DNA of 64,000 bases from Bradyrhizobium sp. CB1015 (GTDB lineage Bacteria; Pseudomonadota; Alphaproteobacteria; Rhizobiales; Xanthobacteraceae). This document shows, one piece after another, positions 52,274 through 60,838 of this stretch. The stretch covers positions 4,092,001 to 4,156,000 of the forward strand of contig NZ_CP104174.1 in assembly GCF_025200925.1 (NCBI RefSeq), written 5' to 3'. Within the stretch, counting starts at the first letter, position 1. Every line of letters begins with the position of its first letter. The position numbers were made by a program, and so were the translations under genes. The notes beneath the pieces are model-generated. The model was not told where the DNA came from. It did not search any database and worked only from the letters and a program-made list of their open reading frames with translations.

Positions 52274-53466
52274 ACGCGATGCTGAGACAGGACATGATTG
52301 GAGAAGCCACGCGCCTGACGCGCGCTGGTCGGCTCATCGAGGCTACCGCGCTGCTGCAACGCATGCTGCGCGGCGGAGGTGCGCCAGGCCCGACTTCGCG
52401 CAATGCCCAGCTCGTCCTTGAAGAGCCGACAATCATCGACGTGCGGGCCAATGTTATCGAGGAGAACAACGGCCCGGACGTGACGCCGGCGGAAGCCAAC
52501 ATGCTCCGCGGGTTGCTTGACCGCGCAACGCAGCGCGGTGAGTTTGCATTGCGGGGTGTTACTGCGCGCAAGCCGCCCTCGCCGGCAGATATCGTGCCTG
52601 ACGGCACACGATTCATCGAAGGTAGCTACAGCAATCCGGCGGGAAGCCGTGCCTACAAGCTCTTCATCCCGAGCCGTCATAAGGACCAACCCCTTCCCTT
52701 GATCGTGATGCTGCACGGCTGCACCCAATCCCCGGACGATTTCGCCGCGGGTACGAGGATGAACTTCATCGCTGAGGAAAAATCCTGCTTTGTGGTCTAT
52801 CCGGCGCAGCGTAGCGAGGCAAACCGCGCGAAATGCTGGAACTGGTTTCGCGCAGCCGACCAGCAGCGGGGCAGGGGTGAACCCTCGATCATTGCGGGGA
52901 TCACTCGTCAGGTCATGCGCGATTTTCCGATTGATAAAGATCGTGTCTATGTCGGTGGACTATCGGCCGGAGCTGCCGCTGCTGCTGTCATGGGTGACAC
53001 CTATAAAGATCTATACGCAGCAATTGGCGTACATTCTGGACTTGCTTGCGGCGCCGCCACTGACCTTCCTTCTGCGTTGGTCGCCATGCGACAAGGCGGG
53101 GGACCCAATCGCTGGGCTGGTGTTGGTGACGGGCCACCTGTCCCGACCATTGTTTTTCACGGCGATCACGACACAATCGTTCATCCCAACAACGGTGATC
53201 AAATTCTTGAGCAGTCTGTGCGAGCCATGCGGCTGCAAAAGAAAATTGACCGCGGCCAGGTACCTGGAGGCCATGCCTACACCTGCACGATCCTCAGCGA
53301 CGCGAGCGGGCGCGGAATATTGGAGCACTGGAATATCCACGGCGCAGGACACTCATGGTCCGGAGGCAGCCCTGCTGGCTCCTACACCGATCCGAAAGGA
53401 CCGGACGCAACGAGGGAAATGATGCGTTTTTTCCTCGAGCATTCGCTCGCGCAGCGATCAGGGTAG
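52270..53466 (+). CDS. PHB-depolymerase family esterase (LpqC-like)
   Basis: 398 aa. A helical N-terminus (residues 1-40, EATRLTRAGRLIEATALLQ) is followed by a linker and the esterase domain from about residue 120: LIVMLHGCTQSPDDFA for the oxyanion hole, nucleophile VYVGGLSAGAAAA, acid in FHGDHDTIVHP and base in IHGAGHSWSGG. Such enzymes hydrolyse short polyesters or acetylated substrates. No signal peptide is seen, so an intracellular role is plausible. Starts with GTG inside the regulator stop; an ATG three codons later is an alternative. Confidence 0.85.
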   Translation: MNAMLRQDMIGEATRLTRAGRLIEATALLQRMLRGGGAPGPTSRNAQLVLEEPTIIDVRANVIEENNGPDVTPAEANMLRGLLDRATQRGEFALRGVTARKPPSPADIVPDGTRFIEGSYSNPAGSRAYKLFIPSRHKDQPLPLIVMLHGCTQSPDDFAAGTRMNFIAEEKSCFVVYPAQRSEANRAKCWNWFRAADQQRGRGEPSIIAGITRQVMRDFPIDKDRVYVGGLSAGAAAAAVMGDTYKDLYAAIGVHSGLACGAATDLPSALVAMRQGGGPNRWAGVGDGPPVPTIVFHGDHDTIVHPNNGDQILEQSVRAMRLQKKIDRGQVPGGHAYTCTILSDASGRGILEHWNIHGAGHSWSGGSPAGSYTDPKGPDATREMMRFFLEHSLAQRSG

Positions 53467-53696
53467 CGTCGGTCCGCTCGTGGGGCCAAAGCTGCCTTGG
53501 AACGAGGTGTCCGCGAAGTCTGCTTTTTGGCTGCCCTTCGCGTCATTCGTTGCCACTCCAGTGAGTAGGTGCTTTGAGGAAAAGCAGACGTCGAACCGCG
53601 GGGGAAACCCGCGGCGTCGGTCGAAAATGACCGTTCGCCGACGCACCGGACGGCATGGACTCCCGAAAGGGCCTGCCCCCGGGTCCCGATCATATT

Positions 53697-55472
53697 CTAA
53701 CGTCCCTCCGCAAGCCCTGCGAGCGCCATCGCTGCTCTGAGCTCATGCACGGTTGCTGTTTCCCCGCCGGCAGCCTGGAACGCCAGAGGCGCCGGGTTCA
53801 GCGGAAGCCGCGTCACGTTGGCCGGACCGCGCGGCGGCTCGAATATTATTGCCTCGCTTGCGCCGAATTGAACCCGATTGACTCGCCGAATGGCGCTGCG
53901 CATCTCGCGCAATCCGGCATTCAGCGGCAACGCAGGGGGGCGCCGCTCGGACCAGACGCCGAGCGCGCGGGCTGCATCCGGCAAGCCGGCCCCGGTCTGC
54001 CAGGGATGACCGACGGGCTGCGCCGTCTCCTTCAGAATTTGGAACAGCCGTTCGACCCGGTGAACGTCCTTTGCGATGAAACTACTCTTGAAGTCGCTGT
54101 GGTCGGCAAGGATCAAGGCTGCAAGCGCGGCAACGTGAGCCGCTGCAAGCGAAGTGCCGTCGCAGACCGCGTAGCCATCCGGCGACTGGCAGGCAATGAC
54201 CGCAACACCAGGCGCGCACAGGTCGAGCTCGGACCCGCGGCAGGAAAACGGCGGCACAAACAACCCGCCTGCCGCCGTGCTGGCTGCTGCGGCTTGCGCC
54301 GCCTGCGGACTGTCTTCCGGGAAGCTTCCCATCTGTCCGACTGCACCGACTGCCAAGACATGCGGAGAACAGGCCGGAAACAGCACGCCCGCTCCGGAGT
54401 TGCCGGCAGCGGCGATGATGCTGACGCCTTGCTGCTTTGCCATAGCAATGCGCTGCTCAACCAGCACGGAGCCGCGCTCACAACCGACTCCAACGCACGC
54501 CACGTCGATACCGTTTTGCAGGCAATCATCGAGCGCCGCGATCAGGTCGCTGCAACGGGCATCCAGGGGAAGCTTGCAAACAAGCAGCTCGCTGTCAGGC
54601 GCGTAGCCGCGGATGCCGTGATCTGCCTGCGCAGCCGCACGGATGATGCCCGCGCAAGGCGTGCCGTGGCCAGTGGCGTCATTCGACCATGAGCGTTCTT
54701 CGCCACCCCTGGCATCGATACCGTGATTGATGTCAGCCAATTGCTTGTGGCTGGTCGCCACGCCACTGTCGATGAGAGCGACCTTGACGTCGGCGCCGCG
54801 GCATTGGTTCGGAATCTGATCAAAGCGCATCGCTTCGCCGCCCCAATGCAGCCCGCCAGGTAGCAGCAACGGTTTCAGGGTGAGGGTGTTCACCGCATCG
54901 GTCTCGACATAGGGCTGCTGTTGCCACAAGCCCCAATGGCCGGAGCGCGCGCTCACGAATATGGCGGCGATTGTTTCCGGCACTTCGTCCTGCAGCGTCA
55001 GAACGACGCTGCCATCATCATCCGTCCGTCCTTGAACTGACCCTTGCTCGCCTACGAGCCGCACTGTTGCCTGTTCCAGAGGCGTACCTGCTTGGCTCAC
55101 GACCCGGATCGTCACCTTCAGATCCGGCCCGAGCGCGGTCATCGTCGCAGCCGCCGGGATTAAAGACGAGGCCGGGCCGGCAAAGGATGCAGCTCGCAGA
55201 TGGTTGTCCGGCTCGATGATCAAGCTGCCGCCCGCGGAGCGGCGCAAGGCGGCGGCGGCTTCGTCAGGCATGCGTACGATCGCAATTGGCGGACCACTGA
55301 CGCCGCGCTGGTCATGAGTCCACAGGATGTTGCCGAACTTGTTCAGTTGTTCGGCCAGCGTTTGAGCGCTGACGCCGGGGCCTGCTGGCGCGATTATGTA
55401 TTGAGTGGTGCGCACTGGTTTGCGTTGATGGCCGCTCGAGGTCGGTCGCGGATCATCTGGACTTGTTGCCAT
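53697..55472 (-). CDS. S8 (subtilisin-like) serine peptidase without signal peptide
   Basis: 591 aa. Residues 1-100 resemble a propeptide-like region, about 117-175 a carboxypeptidase-regulatory-like beta domain (KVTIRVVSQAGTPLEQATV). The peptidase domain from about 227 has triad Asp235 (VALIDSGVA), His269 (ATGHGTPCAG) and Ser441 (CDGTSLAAAHVA), with Asn358 (AAAGNSG) as oxyanion residue. No Sec or Tat signal is visible at MATSPDDPRP, so it may act inside the cell. It is the last gene of a leftward row with a small helical protein and a repeat protein, which are candidate substrates or partners. Confidence 0.88.
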   Translation of the reverse strand: MATSPDDPRPTSSGHQRKPVRTTQYIIAPAGPGVSAQTLAEQLNKFGNILWTHDQRGVSGPPIAIVRMPDEAAAALRRSAGGSLIIEPDNHLRAASFAGPASSLIPAAATMTALGPDLKVTIRVVSQAGTPLEQATVRLVGEQGSVQGRTDDDGSVVLTLQDEVPETIAAIFVSARSGHWGLWQQQPYVETDAVNTLTLKPLLLPGGLHWGGEAMRFDQIPNQCRGADVKVALIDSGVATSHKQLADINHGIDARGGEERSWSNDATGHGTPCAGIIRAAAQADHGIRGYAPDSELLVCKLPLDARCSDLIAALDDCLQNGIDVACVGVGCERGSVLVEQRIAMAKQQGVSIIAAAGNSGAGVLFPACSPHVLAVGAVGQMGSFPEDSPQAAQAAAASTAAGGLFVPPFSCRGSELDLCAPGVAVIACQSPDGYAVCDGTSLAAAHVAALAALILADHSDFKSSFIAKDVHRVERLFQILKETAQPVGHPWQTGAGLPDAARALGVWSERRPPALPLNAGLREMRSAIRRVNRVQFGASEAIIFEPPRGPANVTRLPLNPAPLAFQAAGGETATVHELRAAMALAGLAEGR

Positions 55473-55490
55473 GGCGTCACCTCCGTAATT

Positions 55491-55949
55491 TCAGTGGATA
55501 GAGGATTGCGTGCGATCGATCGAAGCCTGTCGCAACAACGGAAGGCGGGGATCGGCTGCGCGGGCGGCTTCGATCGCGCGATAGGCGAACCAGATCAGGT
55601 TGAAGGCCTGAGCATAGTCCCGCTCGGTAAACTTGTTGGCCGCCTGGGTGACGATCGAAATGCAGCTTTCCAGGCCGGCATGCTGTGCGGCGTTGGCCTC
55701 GAGATAGGCAGAGAGCGCGCGTAGCGATTCTGTGATCATGTCTCCGATCATGTTTTCCGCAGCCTGATGATCGAGCACCGGGTTTGGTATCGGGAAGTTG
55801 CCGGACGTAGTCCGGAACGGCTGCTCGAACGCTTGCGACTGCAGGCGCAGGAGCAGCGGCATCAGATTGCCGAGCAAGCCCACGAGCTGCTGAATGTCTG
55901 AGGAGTGGCGCTGTGATGCGGATGCGGCGGAGGGATTGGAATCCGACAT
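55491..55949 (-). CDS. Small helical protein of unknown function
   Basis: 152 aa. Mostly amphipathic helix: DIQQLVGLLGNLMPLLLRLQ near the start, ESLRALSAYLEANAAQHAG and YAQAFNLIWFAYRAIEAAR later. A short Gly/Pro-rich break lies between them. No known domain is recognised. The ATG at 55949 has AAGGAG upstream; an in-frame start 24 codons earlier lacks one. It lies 18 nt before the S8 peptidase gene and 79 nt after the repeat protein gene on the same strand, so the three are probably one transcript. A scaffold, chaperone or protease substrate role is possible but unproven. Confidence 0.7.
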   Translation of the reverse strand: MSDSNPSAASASQRHSSDIQQLVGLLGNLMPLLLRLQSQAFEQPFRTTSGNFPIPNPVLDHQAAENMIGDMITESLRALSAYLEANAAQHAGLESCISIVTQAANKFTERDYAQAFNLIWFAYRAIEAARAADPRLPLLRQASIDRTQSSIH

Positions 55950-56028
55950 GAGGGTCTCCTTCGGAGGAAGCGTGCGCAATGGCAGGCACGACCGCCGCTT
56001 TTGGCGGCGGTCGCGGATCACCGTGCGG

Positions 56029-56781
56029 TCAGATCATCCGCTGCTGGCTGTAGGCTTGAAGGTTGCCGATGACCTGGGGAATGACGCCGATCAGCTGACG
56101 GGTAATGTCGGCGACATCCTGCTGCGTCAGTTGTCGCTGTTGGCCAAGGCCCATGGGACCGCCGAACGCCGCCTGGAACTGCGGCGCGCCGAACTGCTGA
56201 CCCCAAATCTGCGCCGGATGAGTCTGTGCCGGATAACCCTGACCGAATTGGCCGAGGCCTCCCATTTGACCCAGGCCGAGACCGCCGTGCATGGCCGAAT
56301 GTTGCATTTGTGGCTGGCCCTGCAGCATTCCCACGATCTGAGGCACGATGGGCAGGATCTGCCGCACGACTTCGCTCACGTCCTGCGGGCTTAGCTGCCG
56401 CGGCGCCTGACCATAGGCGGCATAGCCGATTCCTGCGAACGGAGTTTGAGCTTGCGCGAGAATTTGAGGCAGTGCCGGTACCAGTTGCCGCACGACTTCA
56501 TTCACGTCCTGCGGCGAAAGCTGGCGCTGTTGTCCGCCCCACGGCTGCTGACCCGAGCCCATCTGCCCGCCCCAGCCGGGGCCATATCCACCAAAAGTCG
56601 GCTGACCGCCGAACTGTCCGTATTGTTGCCCGTAAGCCGCCTGGCCCAATCCAAGACCGCCTCCGCCATGCTGTTGGCCGCCTTGCGAACCGAATGCGCC
56701 CGATCCCCATTGTTGCGGACCGAACTGTCCGAATGGCGAACTATGCCCGAGGGTCTGTTGCAGGGTGTCATAGTAGGTCAT
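56029..56781 (-). CDS. Gly/Gln-rich protein with three helical repeats, unknown function
   Basis: 250 aa. Residues 18-84 are rich in Gly, Gln, Tyr and Phe with no charged residues to speak of. Three related blocks follow at about 86-109 (RQLSPQDVNEVVRQLVPALP), 128-153 (RQLSPQDVSEVVRQILPIVP) and 216-242 (RQLTQQDVADITRQLIGVIP), separated by Gly/Gln/Met-rich linkers. No signal peptide. The ATG at 56781 has GGAGACAAG upstream (rightmost coding limit 56994 is only an open frame). The composition recalls prion-like or phase-separating chains. First gene of the row that ends with the S8 peptidase. No family recognised. Confidence 0.75.
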   Translation of the reverse strand: MTYYDTLQQTLGHSSPFGQFGPQQWGSGAFGSQGGQQHGGGGLGLGQAAYGQQYGQFGGQPTFGGYGPGWGGQMGSGQQPWGGQQRQLSPQDVNEVVRQLVPALPQILAQAQTPFAGIGYAAYGQAPRQLSPQDVSEVVRQILPIVPQIVGMLQGQPQMQHSAMHGGLGLGQMGGLGQFGQGYPAQTHPAQIWGQQFGAPQFQAAFGGPMGLGQQRQLTQQDVADITRQLIGVIPQVIGNLQAYSQQRMI

Positions 56782-57316
56782 CGCTTGTCTCCTTGCGATG
56801 TGTGGTGCCCTCAGCCCAAATTCCCACGAAGGCCGTTTGCGTGCGCGATCCCTTCGGAGGCAATCGCGGTCCGTCACGCCGGTGCGACGGCGGTGGACCT
56901 TCAAACTCAATTCTTGTCTTGGCGCGGAAATTTCCGCCGCGGGCAATGTCAATCCGTTGAAAGGCGCGAGTTGCACCCTCAAGCGACAAGCCAACGGTGA
57001 GATGTCTTAGAGCGGCTAAAATGACAGCCGTTGAGAGATGTGGGAGCGGGTTTTCCTCGCTGGCAACGTGGCCAGCCATTTGTCATTTACGTCCTGCGTC
57101 CGCTCAGACGCTCTGCAATTACGCTGACTTCTCCCCAATTCTGAAATGAGCAGAGACGCGAGAAACGTACTCACGTCAAAATAGTTTCGCGAAAGCGCGG
57201 CGATATTTTGGCGACGATCAAACTCTGCAAAAATTTCAAGCCGCGCGGATTTTTGTCAGCACTCTTTGCCTGGTCAGCGAGCTTTCCGATATGCATCGTG
57301 TCAACTTACGCGAATG
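56782..57316. other. Noncoding region between the M48 peptidase and the repeat protein
   Basis: About 535 bp without a supported gene; overlapping short frames have no domain signal. It should contain the promoter of the leftward repeat protein, helical protein, S8 peptidase row, and the terminator of the M48 gene. Its middle part (57170-57260) is more AT-rich than the surroundings. No clear repeat or RNA was recognised. Confidence 0.5.
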
Positions 57317-58381
57317 CTAATAGGCGAGGTTGAGTAATGTGCCGACGCGCTCGCAGGTGGGGGGATGGCTGCGAAGCAAGCGCATCGGATCGTGCACGAA
57401 TGCGGACGAGCGCCTCGGCGCAGAGCCGGTGTGATGGCGCTCCAGCTTGTCGAGTGCGGCGATGATCGCTCGCGAGTCGCCGGTCAGCTCGAGCGCTGTT
57501 GCATCTGCATCCAGTTCGCGCACGCGCGACAGCGCGAGTCCAAGGAGCTGACCGAGAGTTGGCGCTGCGCTCAGCAGCGTCGCCAATGGGCCGCTTGTCA
57601 TGCCACCGTGATGACGGCTGGTTCGCAGCAGCGCGAGACCGGCCAGCGAGGTCCAACCGATCGCGCGACGCAATGCTGTCGCCCAGCTCATCGTCCAGGA
57701 GTCATTGTTGCGGATATGAGCGACTTCGTGGGCCAATATTCCGGCAATTTCGTCGCGCGTCATGCCGCGCAGCAGGCCCTCGGTCAACACGATGGCGCTG
57801 CGTTCCGGTCCACCAAGCGCATAGGCATTCATGTCGCGCGGTGCCGGCAGGCAATAGAGATCCGGTAGTCGGACGAGGCCCGCTCGGCTGCAAACCCTTG
57901 TCAAGATGGCGAACAAGTCCGGCACCTCGACGTGGGACAGCAGGCGGGCGCCGAACCAGCGATACATGTTCTCGCGCGAGATGACCGTTTCGTCCGGACG
58001 GGGCGTGCTTCCCATGAGCGCCCGCTGCATTCCTTCGGCTCCGCCGACGATCCAGCCGCAAACGGCGAGGAGCAACGTCATTGAAAGGATAGCCAACTGA
58101 GATGATTGATGGTTCGCAGCCTGATGGGCGTGTCGCCGATGCCGCAACCGCCACTGGTCTTTCGGGCTCAGCTCGACACGGCATCGCAGGAAGACGCCTG
58201 GCTCTCCCGACGGCCAATGCATTTCCACGGTGACGGTAGGGCCGCACTGCAAAACGCGCAACATCTCTCGCGGTGCATGTCGCACCAAAGCGTACGAAAT
58301 GCCCGGCGTGAGGCCGGCAACGACATCATGGCCGTGCCGATCACCACGCGACGCTATCGGGCATACGCCAGTGTTAGTCAC
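57317..58381 (-). CDS. M48-family (HtpX/Ste24-like) metalloprotease
   Basis: 354 aa. One clear membrane segment lies near residues 96-113 (LAILSMTLLLAVCGWIVGG). Zinc ligands are His218 and His222 in ILAHEVAHIRNND with catalytic Glu219, and the third ligand Glu is in RVRELDADATALE. The segment NAYALGGPERSAIVLTEGLL is typical of M48. HtpX-like proteases degrade misfolded membrane or cytosolic proteins. It has fewer membrane segments than HtpX. The start is uncertain; ATG at 58381 is given, ATG at 58264 also fits. Same strand as, and upstream of, the repeat protein and S8 peptidase row. Confidence 0.83.
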   Translation of the reverse strand: MTNTGVCPIASRGDRHGHDVVAGLTPGISYALVRHAPREMLRVLQCGPTVTVEMHWPSGEPGVFLRCRVELSPKDQWRLRHRRHAHQAANHQSSQLAILSMTLLLAVCGWIVGGAEGMQRALMGSTPRPDETVISRENMYRWFGARLLSHVEVPDLFAILTRVCSRAGLVRLPDLYCLPAPRDMNAYALGGPERSAIVLTEGLLRGMTRDEIAGILAHEVAHIRNNDSWTMSWATALRRAIGWTSLAGLALLRTSRHHGGMTSGPLATLLSAAPTLGQLLGLALSRVRELDADATALELTGDSRAIIAALDKLERHHTGSAPRRSSAFVHDPMRLLRSHPPTCERVGTLLNLAY

Positions 58382-58429
58382 CGCTGTCCCCCTTGTACAC
58401 GCTCAAAGCGAAAGGATAAGGAGTTCCCA

Positions 58430-58561
58430 GTGCGTTGTCATGCCAGTTTCATGCCGAAGTCCCGGAATCCACAATGTCCGATCCGCTACGGTGAAAGCGC
58501 CATAGGTGAAATCTCAGGAACCGGGTTCCTGTTCAAGGTAAACGATGGTTTGGTCACATAA
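58430..58561 (+). pseudogene. N-terminal fragment of a trypsin-like protein
   Basis: A GTG with AAGGAG 7 nt upstream opens a 43-codon frame ending in GEISGTGFLFKVNDGLVT. The GTGFL segment followed by LVT is how trypsin-like peptidases begin before the catalytic histidine (usually LVTNWH or LVTARH). Here a stop follows at once, so the catalytic domain is missing. It is probably a truncated gene. The identification rests on a short motif. Confidence 0.4.
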
Positions 58562-58956
58562 TGCGCTTCGGACGCTACTGCGGCGGCGGGTCGCCGCTGG
58601 TGCCGGCAAGAACGGTCACGAGCACGGGCCCTCCCTCTGTCCAGCGATTTGAGAGCGCGCGCAATGGAAAGCTCGGCAACGAACAAAAGGATGCCAGACA
58701 GGAAGATGAGGACGGGTCGCGGGAAACCTGTTCCGCCAACACAGCGACGAGCCAATGCTCAACAATATGCCGGCAGCGAGAGGTGCGACTTCACGGCGAG
58801 CCAGTTCGATCGTCCGATCGCTTAGATGGATCTACCTGCAAGTCAGACCGACGCAGAGCTGGGAGCGACGAGCGACCAACTGGCGGAATTAAGAACGGCC
58901 TTTCGGGAGCATTGTATCAGGCCAGACTAGCGGCCGCCGAGATTGGTCTAACGCCG
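58562..58956. other. Noncoding stretch right of the trypsin-like fragment
   Basis: About 395 bp. Frames on both strands are Arg/Ser-rich shadows or too short; one 34-codon plus-strand frame (58826-58930) looks helical but lacks a ribosome site. Decayed remainder of the truncated protease is possible but no matching motif was found. Confidence 0.4.
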
Positions 58957-59166
58957 TCAGCGAACGACCCCGGCCGCGTCATCCGTGCTCGGAATGAGCC
59001 AATCGAGTCCGAGTAGGCCAGCTTCGAGCACGACGAAGGCGGCAATGCCGCCGAGCCAGCCGAAAAAGACGATTGAGAAGGTGGCCAGCAAGCTCGCGCA
59101 AAAGACGTCAGAGAGCACCTTGCAGATGCGCAGGTCTCGGTCTTGGCCGGTTGGGAAGTACGGCAT
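58957..59166 (-). CDS. Small membrane protein, unknown
   Basis: 69 aa with one long hydrophobic region (VFCASLLATFSIVFFGWLGG and AAFVVLEAGLLGLDWL), likely one or two membrane helices. GGAG lies about 11 nt before the ATG. It follows the TRAP large permease gene by 67 nt on the same strand. No family recognised; it could be a real accessory membrane peptide or a chance frame. Confidence 0.4.
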   Translation of the reverse strand: MPYFPTGQDRDLRICKVLSDVFCASLLATFSIVFFGWLGGIAAFVVLEAGLLGLDWLIPSTDDAAGVVR

Positions 59167-59233
59167 CGGGCTGCTCCAGGCGCCAATCCTGAGCCTTGAA
59201 CGAACTCCGTTCAGAAGCAGATGTTCCTTTAGA

Positions 59234-60838
59234 TCAATTCTTCGGCTGGCCGAAATCGAGTGGCGGCGGCAGCTCGACGTCCGGAATCTCGATCTTGATC
59301 TTGTCCAGGTCCACTTTCACCGGCGCATCCAGCAGTGCCGTCACCGTGATCGGGAAGGCGATGACGACCGCGACCATGATCGCCTGCAGTCCGATCCAGG
59401 GCATTGCGCCCCAGTAGATGTCCGAGCTCTTGACCTCCTTCGGCGCCACGCCGCGCAGGTAGAACAAGGCGAAGCCGAAGGGGGGATGCAGGAAAGAGGT
59501 CTGCATGTTGACGCAAAGCATGACACCGAACCAGATCAAGGCGGCGTCTGCACCGACCACGGGGGTAAGCAGCTTCTGCGCGATCGGCGCGATCATCGGG
59601 ATGATGATGAAGGCGATCTCGAAGAAATCGAGGAAGAAGGCGATGAAGAAGATGAACAGGTTGATGAAGATCAGGAAGCCCCAGACGCCGCCGGGCAGGG
59701 ACGTCAGCATGTGCTCCAGCCAGACACCACCGTTGCAGCCGAGAAAGACGATCGAGAAGCATGTCGATCCGATCAGGATGAAGGTCACCATGCAGGTGAT
59801 GCGCATGGTGGTCTCATAGCCCTGCTTGACCAGGGTGCGCAGGTCGGGGATCCTGATCGCCTCGATGCAGACCCAGGCCACCGCGAGATAGGCGACTGCA
59901 AAGGCGATCTTGAACGGCAGGTTCGGCGCGAAATAGATGCCGATGATGGTGCCGATGCCGGCAGCGGCGACGCCGAGGAGCAAGACCTTGTGGCCGGCCG
60001 AGCTGAAATCCTTGTGATGGATGACGGCGAGGACGATCGCGCCGACGGCGCCCATCGCGCCCGCTTCGGTCGGCGTGGCGAGGCCCAGCATCATCGTGCC
60101 GAGCACCACGAAGATCAGCACGGCGGACGGAATGATGCCCAGAAGGCATTTGCGCCAGAGCGCCCAGCCCTTGAGCGTCCTCGCTTCCCTGGGCACCGCC
60201 GGGACATGGCCCGGCTTGACGATGCTCAGAACGAAGGTGTAGCCCGCGAACAACGCGATCTGGAGGATCGATGGCCCCCAGGCGCCCAGATACATGTCGC
60301 CCACCGACTTGCCGAGCTGGTCCGCGAGCACGATCAGCACCAGCGAAGGAGGCACCAGCTGGGTTATGGTGCCGGAGGCTGCGAGCACGCCGGTGATGTA
60401 GCGCATGTTGTAGCCGTAGCGGATCATGACCGGCATCGAGATCAGCGCCATCGCGATCACCTGCGCGGCCACGGTGCCTGTGATCGCACCGAGGATGAAG
60501 CCGACGATGATCACGGAATAGCCGAGACCGCCGCGAACGGGGCCGAACAGCTGCCCCATCGAATCCAGCATGTCCTCCGCGAGGCCGCATCGTTCGAGGA
60601 TCGCGCCCATGAACGTGAAGAATGGGATCGCCAGTAGCAGCTCGTTGGCCAGGACGCTGCCGTAGATGCGCTCCGGGATCGCCTGGAGGAAGCTGAACCC
60701 GAAAAACCCCAAATGAATCGCGAGAAATCCGAATGAAAGCCCGAGGGCGGCCAGCGTGAAGGCGACCGGAAAGCCGATCAGCATCGCCAGGACAAGTCCG
60801 CCGAACATCAGCGGCGGCATCATCTCGATCGTGATCAT
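59234..60838 (-). CDS. TRAP transporter large permease (DctM/TakM-like)
   Basis: 534 aa membrane protein with about 12 hydrophobic segments. DctM marks are MLIGFPVAFTLAALGLSFG at the start, IPFFTFMGAILERCGLAEDM, and GVMLCVNMQTSFLHPPFGFA near the C-terminus. It forms the sodium-coupled channel of the TRAP importer. It starts inside the DctQ stop (ATGA). The Pro-rich hydrophilic tail (PDVELPPPLDFG) is longer than usual. The matching binding proteins are most likely the TakP-like pair at 45964-48307. Confidence 0.92.
   Translation of the reverse strand: MITIEMMPPLMFGGLVLAMLIGFPVAFTLAALGLSFGFLAIHLGFFGFSFLQAIPERIYGSVLANELLLAIPFFTFMGAILERCGLAEDMLDSMGQLFGPVRGGLGYSVIIVGFILGAITGTVAAQVIAMALISMPVMIRYGYNMRYITGVLAASGTITQLVPPSLVLIVLADQLGKSVGDMYLGAWGPSILQIALFAGYTFVLSIVKPGHVPAVPREARTLKGWALWRKCLLGIIPSAVLIFVVLGTMMLGLATPTEAGAMGAVGAIVLAVIHHKDFSSAGHKVLLLGVAAAGIGTIIGIYFAPNLPFKIAFAVAYLAVAWVCIEAIRIPDLRTLVKQGYETTMRITCMVTFILIGSTCFSIVFLGCNGGVWLEHMLTSLPGGVWGFLIFINLFIFFIAFFLDFFEIAFIIIPMIAPIAQKLLTPVVGADAALIWFGVMLCVNMQTSFLHPPFGFALFYLRGVAPKEVKSSDIYWGAMPWIGLQAIMVAVVIAFPITVTALLDAPVKVDLDKIKIEIPDVELPPPLDFGQPKN

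Noticed and set aside
53697..56781. Bacterial gasdermin plus protease defence operon
   Set aside because: The S8 peptidase neighbours fit only loosely: the partners are helical or low-complexity, without the beta-rich, about 250-residue gasdermin pattern or a lipid-modified N-terminal cysteine region.
58985..60637. Long plus-strand frame of 550 codons opposite the TRAP large permease
   Set aside because: The charged, His/Asp/Arg-rich translation is typical antisense shadow; the minus-strand frame has DctM motifs and membrane segments.
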